A DNA stretch of 16,884 nt from Thermoflexales bacterium (GCA_017999195.1 JAGOBP010000022.1:1-16884); one strand, 5' to 3'. Counted from the first letter of the stretch, positions 8,128 through 14,626 are shown. A program made the numbers and translations. The notes: a model not told the origin generated them from the letters alone.

Positions 8128-8219
8128 CCAGCGAGAAAGAATTCAATACGCTGCTTGACCAGCTGCGCAAGGCACTGGATACCCATTCGACCACTCGCCA
8201 AATCAGGCGTATGCCATGA
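8100..8219 (+). pseudogene. 3' remnant of an unidentified gene, coupled to the GrpE-like gene
   Basis: From about 8100 a frame reads TLRNAANRMTSEKEFNTLL and on to ARMP-like end residues (QIRRMP), stopping at TGA 8217-8219. The stop overlaps the ATG at 8216 of the next gene (ATGA). It looks like a helical C-terminus with coding character, and the overlap suggests it once ended a full-length gene translationally coupled to the GrpE-like gene. The 5' part is missing, replaced by the psuG fragment. The family cannot be identified from about 39 residues; an Hsp70-like partner would fit the GrpE-like neighbour but this is speculation. An internal ATG at 8124 could give a 31-residue peptide without a Shine-Dalgarno. 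Confidence 0.45.
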
Positions 8220-9625
8220 CACCCGATCCGCTCTCGATTCCCTTTCTGCTGAGCCAAATCCAGACCGCCGAACTCGATTCCGGCATTCTGGCCGATTGCC
8301 AACGCGCCGAACTGTTGAGTCGGCGAAGCCCGGGTGACGCCCTCCGGCTGATGCAAGTCACGCTCGACGTTGCCGTTCGCATCCGCCATGCGTCTACCAC
8401 CGGCATTGCCTTTCTGTATCAAGCCGTTGTGCGCCATCGCTTGACGGATAAGCGCGAACTCGATCAGGCCCGCGTGGATGGCGATACCGCCCTCAAGTGG
8501 CTGAAAAACGATCTGCATCATCTGATGCTGGGGCAGCTGATCTGTGCCAGTCTGTGCCACGATGACGAGCAATTCCGGTTGATGCTGAAACACCTGCGCG
8601 AAGCCGATGAGTTGTGCGAAAAACTGGCCGAGAAGTGGCATCGCCGCAACATTAAAGTCAAAGAAAAGGGTTATCTGGAACTCCGCGAGGGCATTGCCGA
8701 TACCCGTAAAAAAATCTCACTGACCCCCAGTCCTCACCCCTCGCTGGAAGAGCCGCCCGAAACCGCGCCTGCGCGCACCGCCAGCCCGCTGCCAGAACCA
8801 ACGGCCGAGTTATGGCCAGGCAAACTGCAGAAAGTGCGCTTTCGGCCAATCATCACCGATACGCAATCGCCCCCCAGTGGTCAGGCTGTCGCCGGGCATC
8901 TATGGGTCGATGATCAGCGTTACCGGATCGCGCCGCTCGATCCGACCTTGCCTATGGGGCAAGGCATGCACTTAATGCCAGGCCAGACTTACACCGTGGT
9001 TGAAGTTGCCGATTCTGGAACCGGCCCCAAAAACTATCTGCTCGTCCGGCAACAAAGCCAATCGGACAAGGCCGGACAGTATGTCATCGTCATCGGTTCA
9101 GGCCGCACCTGGACGGAAGTCGATAACGACCTGGACTTTCAGGCCGAAGTGCGCATCATCGGCGCGGACGAAACCGCCACCCCGATCTATGGCGTGGTGG
9201 AAGCAGTCCTGTCGCCCGAACCTGAATCGCCGGGAACGCTGCGCCCGGCCGCCACGCCGACACCGCAATCGACGTCAGACAAAGTTGACGAGGATTTGCT
9301 GATTTGTATCGATACCTTCGTCTATGCCCAAGCGCACCAACCGGCCCTGGCCGCCGATTTGAAAATCATTCAGAGCCAGTTTGAAAAATACCTGGAGCGG
9401 CGCTGGGGCTTGTTCGTTATCCCGATTACGCTGGGCGTAACCCACTGGCGATCGGAACTCGGTCATACCCCCATCAGCCAAATCCAGCGGTTTGATCTGC
9501 CCGACGGGGTCATCGTCGAAGTTCTTCGCAACGGCTACACGCGCCATGGCCGCATTGTCCGCGCGGCCGATGTCATTGTCAATCACCTCCCCACTGACCA
9601 TGCCATCCAATCTGCCCATACTTGA
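8216..9625 (+). CDS. Helical-repeat/beta-domain protein with C-terminal GrpE-like domain
   Basis: 469 residues in three parts. Residues 25-165 are TPR-like helices (GIAFLYQAVV, HLREADELCEKLAEK). Then a Pro-rich linker and a beta domain (203-334; VDDQRYRIA, MPGQTYTVVE, GSGRTWTEV, PIYGVVEAVLSP) parallel the whole of the 4036-5163 protein. A second linker (335-352) leads to 355-458, which resembles the second half of GrpE: a helix pair (LLICIDTFVYA, LKIIQSQFEKYLERRWG), then the small beta domain LPDGVIVEVLRNGYTRHGRIVRAADVIVN, which follows the GrpE pattern of a Val/Ile-rich strand, EVL.KGY, and R(V/I).RPA.V.V. GrpE is the nucleotide exchange factor of Hsp70/DnaK; here the long N-terminal dimer helix is absent and the adaptor domains take its place. 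The start overlaps the stop of a truncated upstream gene. High G+C. The GrpE assignment is by pattern only. Confidence 0.72.
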   Translation: MTPDPLSIPFLLSQIQTAELDSGILADCQRAELLSRRSPGDALRLMQVTLDVAVRIRHASTTGIAFLYQAVVRHRLTDKRELDQARVDGDTALKWLKNDLHHLMLGQLICASLCHDDEQFRLMLKHLREADELCEKLAEKWHRRNIKVKEKGYLELREGIADTRKKISLTPSPHPSLEEPPETAPARTASPLPEPTAELWPGKLQKVRFRPIITDTQSPPSGQAVAGHLWVDDQRYRIAPLDPTLPMGQGMHLMPGQTYTVVEVADSGTGPKNYLLVRQQSQSDKAGQYVIVIGSGRTWTEVDNDLDFQAEVRIIGADETATPIYGVVEAVLSPEPESPGTLRPAATPTPQSTSDKVDEDLLICIDTFVYAQAHQPALAADLKIIQSQFEKYLERRWGLFVIPITLGVTHWRSELGHTPISQIQRFDLPDGVIVEVLRNGYTRHGRIVRAADVIVNHLPTDHAIQSAHT

Positions 9626-9695
9626 ATTTGACGACGAGGGCCATCTCCGCTATCGAAGAAATGCAGCGGGCAAATTCATCTCATCCATAAACTAA
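9600..9695 (+). pseudogene. Short ORF, possible 5' remnant of a lost gene
   Basis: A 31-codon frame, MPSNLPILEFDDEGHLRYRR onward, ending FISSIN, starts inside the last codons of the GrpE-like gene (26-base overlap) and ends at TAA 9693-9695, within the Shine-Dalgarno of psuG. The sequence looks protein-like and could be the beginning of a gene cut off by the rearrangement that brought psuG here, or a small real gene. No Shine-Dalgarno is seen. I do not recognise it. Confidence 0.25.
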
Positions 9696-9712
9696 GGAGT
9701 TCTCCAATCATC

Positions 9713-10612
9713 ATGCCAATTACCCTTCATCTCTCACCTGAAGTCCGCAACGCGCTGGCGAATCATCAGCCCGTCGTTGCGCTTGAATCGACCTTGATCA
9801 CGCACGGCCTGCCGCGCCCCGTCAACCTGGAAGTAGCCCGCCAACTGGAAGCCGTGGTGCGTGACAATGGTGCCGTCCCGGCCACCATCGCCATTCTCAA
9901 CGGCGAAATTTACGCCGGACTGGAAGCACACGAACTAGAGTTACTGGCGAACACGGATAATGTCCGCAAGGTCAGCCGCCGCGATTTGCCCATCGTGGTG
10001 GCGCAGCGCGGCCACGGTGCGACGACCGTCGCGGCGACGATGTGGGTGGCGGCACAGGCGGGCATTCAAGTCTTCGCCACGGGCGGCATCGGCGGCGTGC
10101 ATCGCGGCCACCCCTTCGATGTGTCTGCCGACTTGTTGGAACTGGCGCAGACGCCCGTCACCGTGGTCTGTGCGGGCGCAAAGGCCATCCTCGATCTGCC
10201 GTTGACGCTGGAATATCTGGAGACGCACGGCGTGCCCGTGCTGGGCTTCGGCACGGATACCTTCCCGGCGTTCTACTCGCGCAGCAGCGGCCTGCCCGTC
10301 GATGTGCGCGTCGATTCGGCGGCCGAGGTGGCGCAGATCATCCGAGCGAAGACGGCGTTGGGCCTTGAAGGGGGTGTGCTCATCGGTTTGCCGGTTCCCG
10401 AAGAACTGGCCATCCCCAACGAACAGATCGAGCCGATCATCATCCGCGCCCTAAAAATGGCGGAAGATCAGGGCATTCGCGGCAAGGCCATCACGCCCTT
10501 CCTGTTGCAGCACGTGGCCGACCTGTCTGAAGGCGAGAGCATGAAGACCAACATCGCCTTGCTCAAGAACAACGCGCGCGTCGCGTCGCTCATCGCCTGC
10601 GAATTGGCTTAG
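9713..10612 (+). CDS. psuG: Pseudouridine-5'-phosphate glycosidase
   Basis: 299 residues, the usual length for the PsuG/IndA-like family. The enzyme reversibly splits pseudouridine 5'-phosphate to uracil and ribose 5-phosphate, normally the second step of pseudouridine salvage after the kinase PsuK, in the cytoplasm. Visible family motifs are VALEST (Glu25), KVSRRD (Lys86), RGHGATTVAAT, GGIGGVHRG (His130), DVSADL (Asp140) and CAGAKAILD (Lys157, the expected Schiff-base lysine). These are in register with the E. coli PsuG active-site residues as I recall them. AAGGAG at 9694-9699 lies 13 bases before the ATG, slightly long. No psuK is present in the window. It may be read through from the upstream cluster. 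A degenerate copy of its first 20 codons sits at 8032. Confidence 0.93.
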   Translation: MPITLHLSPEVRNALANHQPVVALESTLITHGLPRPVNLEVARQLEAVVRDNGAVPATIAILNGEIYAGLEAHELELLANTDNVRKVSRRDLPIVVAQRGHGATTVAATMWVAAQAGIQVFATGGIGGVHRGHPFDVSADLLELAQTPVTVVCAGAKAILDLPLTLEYLETHGVPVLGFGTDTFPAFYSRSSGLPVDVRVDSAAEVAQIIRAKTALGLEGGVLIGLPVPEELAIPNEQIEPIIIRALKMAEDQGIRGKAITPFLLQHVADLSEGESMKTNIALLKNNARVASLIACELA

Positions 10613-10619
10613 AAATATC

Positions 10620-10696
10620 GGACACGGAAACCACGGATTTCACCGATTGACACGGAAGATGTGCAAAAATCCGTGTTATCCGTGCAATCCGTGTCC
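10620..10696. repeat. CACGGAT-type inverted repeat
   Basis: GGACACGGA at 10620-10628 and TCCGTGTCC at 10688-10696 are perfect complements. Inside them CCACGGAT pairs with ATCCGTG, and ACACGGA/TCCGTGT recurs, so the element is a run of CACGGA units on one side and TCCGTG units on the other. It lies just after psuG. Similar 'CACGGAT...ATCCGTG' intergenic elements occur as dispersed repeats in various bacteria (general recollection). It could act as a stem-loop at the psuG mRNA end, but there is no U-tract. Confidence 0.6.
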
Positions 10697-10701
10697 CACA
10701 T

Positions 10702-10825
10702 TCTCAATCAACCCTCAACTCGTCTTCATGTAAGGTTAAGCCGCCGGGAGGATACTATCATCAGCAACAACCTCCTTCCTCCTACACAGATCGCTCGGCC
10801 CTTAGGCAAGGCTGGGCGATTTGTG
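10702..10825 (+). ncRNA. Tandem structured element, copy 1
   Basis: First of two related blocks in the psuG-PDZ gap. Shared landmarks are AACCCTCAACTC, CTTCAT, TTAAGCCGCC, GGATACTATCATCA and CTCCTAC, ending in a hairpin at 10785-10825. Its 16-base arms (CACAGATCGCTCGGCC and GGCTGGGCGATTTGTG) pair completely if G-U is allowed, around a 9-base loop CTTAGGCAA. No coding potential is evident. Only a short T run follows the stem, so a pure terminator is not convincing. Strand is assigned because the flanking genes and G-U pairs favour plus. It could be a structured RNA, a leader element or a small non-autonomous repeat. Confidence 0.5.
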
Positions 10826-10891
10826 TTTCTGATCGCTGAATCGCTAATTTGTTTATTCGAGGCCATGCGTTGACGCCCATTCGCGGGCATC

Positions 10892-11010
10892 TCTCAAGCA
10901 ACCCTCAACTCCTCCTCATATGGCCTTAAGCCGCCAGCTGGATACTATCATCAACTTCCTTCCTCCTACGCAAATCGCTCAGCCCTTAGGCAAGGCCGAG
11001 CGATTTTGCG
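10892..11010 (+). ncRNA. Tandem structured element, copy 2
   Basis: Second block, 190 bases after the first at its 5' end and 184 at the hairpin. It keeps the same ordered landmarks and an identical loop CTTAGGCAA. The hairpin is 10969-11010: CGCAAATCGCTCAGCC with GGCCGAGCGATTTTGCG, one bulged T and one A-C mismatch. Relative to copy 1, an A-T pair near the base has become G-C (CACA/TGTG to CGCA/TGCG) and two G-U pairs have become A-U, so both arms changed together. This supports selection on the paired form. It ends 95 bases before the PDZ gene. Confidence 0.5.
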
Positions 11011-11105
11011 TTTCAGGCCAAGTCTCAATGATTTTTCAATTTTCTCTCATGCATCCTTAAACTGGCTGCGGCATAATTCGGTTGAATTCACGGAGGTAAA
11101 CACCT

Positions 11106-12107
11106 ATGTCTGACACACGTTTTTCCGGCAAACAAGTTGTGGGTATCGTGCTGCTGGTATTGGTTGTCCTGGGGATGGGTCTGGCGGGCGGCGGTTGGCT
11201 CGGCTATCGGCTGGGCAAGGCCGAAGGCGCGCAAACGGTCGCCCTCGCGCCGCAGTCCGTCGCGCCCAACGGCCAACAGGCCATGCCCTTTGGGCAAGCG
11301 CTGCCCAACCTGATGTCGGCGGGCGGGCCGTATCTGGGCGTTGAGTTCCAGATGATCACGCCCGAACTCGCGGCCAGCGAAGGCATTACGGGCACCACCG
11401 GCGCGCTGATTCGCACCGTCGTGGCCGATGGGCCAGCCGCGAAAGCGGGCTTGAAAGCGGGCGACGTGATCACGGCCATTAACGGGCAAGCGATCAACGC
11501 TCAAACCGATCTGCGCAGTCGTGTGGCCGAATTCAAGTCGGGAGACGAAATCACACTCACGATTGCCAAGGGCACGCCCAACGGCCCGATCGATCCGCGC
11601 GACGTCAAAGTGACGTTGGTCGAACGGCCCGCCGTGCAGCAGTTCGACTCGCAGTTACCCGATGGGCATCCGCAAATACCAGACTTCCAACTGCCGTTCG
11701 GGAACGATGGTCAATCGGTGCCGGACACGGCCCCAACGACAGGTGGTCCGTATCTTGGCGTCGAATTTGAAGCGCTCACGCCCGAACTTCAAGCCACCGA
11801 AGGCATCACCGGCACTAGCGGCGCGATCGTCCGCGTGGTCATCGCGCGCAGTCCGGCGGCCGCCGCGGGCCTGATGCCCGGCGATGTGGTCACCGCGGTT
11901 GATGGTAAACCCGTCGATGAAACCAACACCCTGCGAGCGTTGGTGCAAGCCCGCCAAGTCGGCGACGAGATCACCCTGACCGTCGTCAAAGGCACGGCCA
12001 ACGGCCCCACCGGCCAGCGCGAGGTGAAAGTCACCCTGACCGCGCGGCCCGCCGAGCGCCAATTCCAGTTGCCCTCCGGCCAATCGGGTCCCGGCCGCAC
12101 CGGCTAA
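11106..12107 (+). CDS. Membrane-anchored protein with two PDZ domains
   Basis: 333 residues. GGAGG at 11092-11096 sits 9 bases before the ATG. One N-terminal membrane segment (about 11-30, Leu/Val/Gly-rich) would leave the rest outside the membrane. Two PDZ modules follow at 73-180 and 213-320, with an exact 140-residue period. Each has GGPYLGVEF (carboxylate-binding region), LTPEL, EGITGT, a GL..GDV(I/V)TA(I/V) turn typical of HtrA/DegP PDZ domains, GDEITLT and KVTL. There is no trypsin-like protease domain, so it is not an HtrA protease; it may bind C-terminal or exposed peptides as an adaptor, or be a stand-alone relative. A strong terminator follows directly, so it is probably monocistronic. 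The target is unknown. Confidence 0.85.
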   Translation: MSDTRFSGKQVVGIVLLVLVVLGMGLAGGGWLGYRLGKAEGAQTVALAPQSVAPNGQQAMPFGQALPNLMSAGGPYLGVEFQMITPELAASEGITGTTGALIRTVVADGPAAKAGLKAGDVITAINGQAINAQTDLRSRVAEFKSGDEITLTIAKGTPNGPIDPRDVKVTLVERPAVQQFDSQLPDGHPQIPDFQLPFGNDGQSVPDTAPTTGGPYLGVEFEALTPELQATEGITGTSGAIVRVVIARSPAAAAGLMPGDVVTAVDGKPVDETNTLRALVQARQVGDEITLTVVKGTANGPTGQREVKVTLTARPAERQFQLPSGQSGPGRTG

Positions 12108-12122
12108 CCCCCGCGCACTTCA

Positions 12123-12163
12123 CCGCCCCTGATTCAACGCCAATCAGGGGCGGTTTCTTTTTC
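12123..12163 (+). terminator. Rho-independent terminator after the PDZ gene
   Basis: CCGCCCCTGATT (12123-12134) pairs perfectly with AATCAGGGGCGG (12142-12153), giving a 12-base-pair stem with a 7-base loop, followed by TTTCTTTTTC. It lies 16 bases after the PDZ stop codon. Confidence 0.92.
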
Positions 12164-12183
12164 ACCAGGAACGTCAGTGACAA

Positions 12184-12192
12184 TGTTATAAT
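12184..12192 (+). promoter_or_regulatory. Extended -10 promoter for the peptidase lipoprotein
   Basis: TGTTATAAT fits the extended -10 form (TGnTATAAT). No good -35 box is seen at the usual spacing. Transcription would begin near 12199, about 28 bases before the start codon, and the site lies between the terminator and the gene. Confidence 0.55.
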
Positions 12193-12226
12193 CGCGCAGC
12201 GACCGTTTGCCAAAGGAGATTAGAAC

Positions 12227-14269
12227 TTGAAACCTCGTGTGATGCGTTTAGCCCTGCTGTTCATGATTGTTACCCTAGCAATCACTGCCTGCACCACTGT
12301 CAATCCGATCAACCCCAATCCCGATCCGACCCGCGCGCCAACCTCGGCCACGCCAAACGGCCCCCAGCCGGCAGCAACCCGCCAACCCAATGAACCCACC
12401 GCGCCCAACGGCCAACCCGTGCTCGATGCCGCCGGCCTGATCCGCGAGCCGGTCTCGGACGCTGATCGCGCGACCGCGCAAGCCATCGCCACCGCCGACA
12501 TTCCGCCCGGCGATCTGCGCGAACTCGCCATCCGCTTCAAGGGTCTGGCGTCTGACGCGCCCGAGAAAACCTGCACGGCCGAGCCGGACCTAAAAGAAGG
12601 CGATCAACAGCAGTTCCAGGTCTTTGATAACGCCAGCCTGAAGACCTTTGATGTAACGGCTTCGCTCGTCGCCAAGACCAATCGGGCCTATATGTGGCTG
12701 GACGACCGGTGGACCGAGATTGTCGATCGAGCAGCGTTGATTCGCTCGGCCGAGACTTTTACCAATCAGACTTACGATCGCAATCGCTCGTTGTTTGGCG
12801 AAGAGCGCAGTCCCGGCGTCGATTGTGATCCGCGCATTCACATTCTCAATACGTCCGGCACTTCGGCGGGCGGCTACTTCTCCAGCGTCGATCAAGAAAC
12901 GCCGCAAGTCCGCTCGGATTCCAACGAGAAAGATTTGCTCTACATCGACATCGAAGGGGCCGGCGGGCCGGAGGCTGTCGGCACCGCCTATTACGACGGG
13001 GTGATTGCGCACGAATTTCAGCATCTTATTTTGTTTGGCCGCGATCCCAATGAAGATACGTGGATCAGCGAAGGCATGTCCGAGTTGGCGATCTTCCTGA
13101 ACGGCGATGATCCAGAAGCCGATGCCGTGGCGGCCATGACGCCGGAAATTCAACTCAACACCTGGCCGGACGGTGGCGTGGCCGACTCCACCAATTACGG
13201 CACGGCCTTCTCATTTATGCTGTATTTCTGGGATCGTTACGGTGATGACGGCGTGCGCGCCCTGGCCGCCGAGCCGCTCAACGGCCTGGCCGGTATAGAT
13301 AAAGTGCTGGAGAAGATCGATCCGGGCAAGACCGCCAACGAACTGGTGGCAGATTGGTTGATCGCGCGGACGCTGGATGATCCGTCGATCGATAACGGCC
13401 GCTATGGTTACGCCAAGACCGATCGGGCCACGGTAGAACCGCAGGACACGATCCGACGTTTCCCGTATGCCGATCGCGGCAGCGTGCCGCAATACGCGGG
13501 CGACTATATCGAACTGAAGGGCCAACGCGACATCTCGATCGATTTTGCCGGATCGACCAAGGCCCGGCTTATCGGCGCGGAACCGCACAGCGGCCAGTAT
13601 TTCTGGTGGAGCAATCGCGGCGATGTGACCGACCTGACCCTGACGCGCGAATTCGATCTGAGCGGCGTGTCACAGATCACCTTGAAATACTGGGCGTGGT
13701 ATGCGCTGGAAAAAGATTGGGATTATGCGTATCTGTCGGTGTCTGAAGACGGCGGACAACGCTGGCAGATCATTCAAGCGCCATCAACCACCGACTCTGA
13801 TCCGGTGAATGCGAATTACGGCTGGGGGTATACGGGCAACAGCGGCGGCGGCGAACAACCAACGTGGATTGAAGAAACGGTCGATCTCAGTTCATACGCA
13901 GGCAAGAAGGTTCTGGTGCGCTTCGAGGTCATCAACGATCTGGCCGTGAATTTGCCGGGGCTGGCGATCGACGATGTGCGTGTGCCGGAGATCAACTACG
14001 CGGACGATTTTGAAACCGGTGACGGCGGCTGGCAAAGCGGGGGCTGGCTGCGCACCAACAATTTTGTGCCGCAAAGTTACGTAGTGCAGTTGATTAGCTT
14101 CGGCCAGGACGGCACAACGTCCGTCTCACGCCTGCCCATCAACGCCGACAACACCGCGCGCTGGACCGTGCCGCTGAGCCGGTTACGCCGCGCCGTCGTC
14201 GTCGTCAGCGCCATGGCCCTGCGTACCACCGAGGTCGCCGGTTTCAACTGGTCGGCTGAGGAAAAGTAG
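12227..14269 (+). CDS. Lipoprotein zinc metallopeptidase with InhA-like C-terminal domain
   Basis: 680 residues from TTG at 12227, preferred over ATG at 12242 because AAGGAG (12213-12218) is 8 bases upstream of the TTG and 23 from the ATG. The signal peptide ends in lipobox ITAC, with Cys22 as the lipid anchor; a Pro/Thr/Asn-rich tether follows to about 75. The catalytic part has VIAHEFQH (His262, Glu263, His266; HExxH) and WISEGMSE about 16 residues on, where Glu282 would be the third zinc ligand. This is a gluzincin layout reminiscent of M30 (hyicolysin-like) peptidases. From about 440 a beta-rich region contains FWWSNRGD, LTREFDLS, KYWAWYALEKDWDYAYLSVS and LAIDDVRV, the jelly-roll pattern of immune inhibitor A-type (M6) proteases. 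An extracellular, membrane-tethered protease degrading proteins outside the cell is inferred; the substrate is unknown. Exact MEROPS family is uncertain. Confidence 0.83.
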   Translation: MKPRVMRLALLFMIVTLAITACTTVNPINPNPDPTRAPTSATPNGPQPAATRQPNEPTAPNGQPVLDAAGLIREPVSDADRATAQAIATADIPPGDLRELAIRFKGLASDAPEKTCTAEPDLKEGDQQQFQVFDNASLKTFDVTASLVAKTNRAYMWLDDRWTEIVDRAALIRSAETFTNQTYDRNRSLFGEERSPGVDCDPRIHILNTSGTSAGGYFSSVDQETPQVRSDSNEKDLLYIDIEGAGGPEAVGTAYYDGVIAHEFQHLILFGRDPNEDTWISEGMSELAIFLNGDDPEADAVAAMTPEIQLNTWPDGGVADSTNYGTAFSFMLYFWDRYGDDGVRALAAEPLNGLAGIDKVLEKIDPGKTANELVADWLIARTLDDPSIDNGRYGYAKTDRATVEPQDTIRRFPYADRGSVPQYAGDYIELKGQRDISIDFAGSTKARLIGAEPHSGQYFWWSNRGDVTDLTLTREFDLSGVSQITLKYWAWYALEKDWDYAYLSVSEDGGQRWQIIQAPSTTDSDPVNANYGWGYTGNSGGGEQPTWIEETVDLSSYAGKKVLVRFEVINDLAVNLPGLAIDDVRVPEINYADDFETGDGGWQSGGWLRTNNFVPQSYVVQLISFGQDGTTSVSRLPINADNTARWTVPLSRLRRAVVVVSAMALRTTEVAGFNWSAEEK

Positions 14270-14276
14270 CCCGTCC

Positions 14277-14314
14277 CCCTTCCCCTGTCGCGCAGGTTGG
14301 CGATGGGGGAAGGG
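14277..14314. terminator. Stem-loop between convergent genes
   Basis: CCCTTCCCC (14277-14285) pairs with GGGGAAGGG (14306-14314). TCGC (14288-14291) and GCGA (14300-14303) can extend the structure inside. It lies between the convergent peptidase and YtxH genes. No U-tract is present on either strand, so it may slow both transcripts or simply be a dispersed palindromic repeat. Confidence 0.45.
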
Positions 14315-14327
14315 TTGGGGATGAGGG

Positions 14328-14540
14328 TCACTCGCCGCGCTTCAACGCCTCAAATTCGGCAATGACTTCGGCGCGACGCGCTTCACCGGCCTTGCGGCCT
14401 TCGTCCAACATATCGGTGTAACGCTGCTGCGCTTGTTGCTTTAGGTCCGTGCCGCTGGCCGGAGTCAACAACAACGCCGACACCGCGCCGACGATGGCGC
14501 CGCTCAACACGCCGCCCAGGAACGCTAGAATTTTGCCCAT
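14328..14540 (-). CDS. YtxH-like small membrane protein
   Basis: 70 residues. GGAGG at 14554-14550 is 9 bases upstream of the ATG at 14540. The N-terminal third (about 4-27) is a Gly/Ala-rich membrane segment (FLGGVLSGAIVGAVSALLL) followed by TPASGTDLKQQ. That 'G...G..ALLLTP.sG...R' pattern marks the YtxH family, usually linked to general stress in Bacillus. The rest is a charged helix (EGRKAGEARRAEVIAEFEAL). It is convergent with the peptidase and divergent from the M24 peptidase. The function of the family is not established. Confidence 0.85.
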   Translation of the reverse strand: MGKILAFLGGVLSGAIVGAVSALLLTPASGTDLKQQAQQRYTDMLDEGRKAGEARRAEVIAEFEALKRGE

Positions 14541-14571
14541 AACCTCGCACCTCCGCGATTGATTCGATGCG

Positions 14572-14600
14572 ATTATAATGCGTAATGTCGAATGCGTAAA
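14572..14600. promoter_or_regulatory. Divergent promoters sharing a symmetric -10 box
   Basis: ATTATAAT at 14572-14579 reads TATAAT on both strands. On the minus strand TATAAT (14577-14572) has TTTACG at 14600-14595 as a -35 with a 17-base spacer, starting near 14565 for the YtxH gene. On the plus strand TATAAT (14574-14579) would start near 14586 for the M24 peptidase, but no clear -35 is visible. Confidence 0.55.
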
Positions 14601-14626
14601 ACGTCCCTACCAACAGGAGTAGCGTC

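Noticed and set aside
8825..9220. LexA/UmuD-like S24 domain in the helical/beta proteins, suggested by the GVVEAVL ending
   Set aside because: No Ser-Lys catalytic pair motif and the order of strands does not fit; left as an unrecognised beta domain.
927..9625. A complete known antiphage system
   Set aside because: No nuclease, TIR, cyclase, NTPase or protease is encoded in the cluster, so no defence function can be claimed from the sequence.
10785..10825. Hairpin in the tandem element read as a plain intrinsic terminator
   Set aside because: The T run after the stem is short and interrupted, and conserved blocks upstream of the hairpin would not be needed for a terminator.
10702..11010. 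CRISPR array or integron attC sites
   Set aside because: Only two imperfect, long units 190 bases apart with related spacer sequence; no cas or integrase gene and no attC core sites.
11106..12107. HtrA/DegP protease
   Set aside because: PDZ modules only; no His-Asp-Ser trypsin-like domain.
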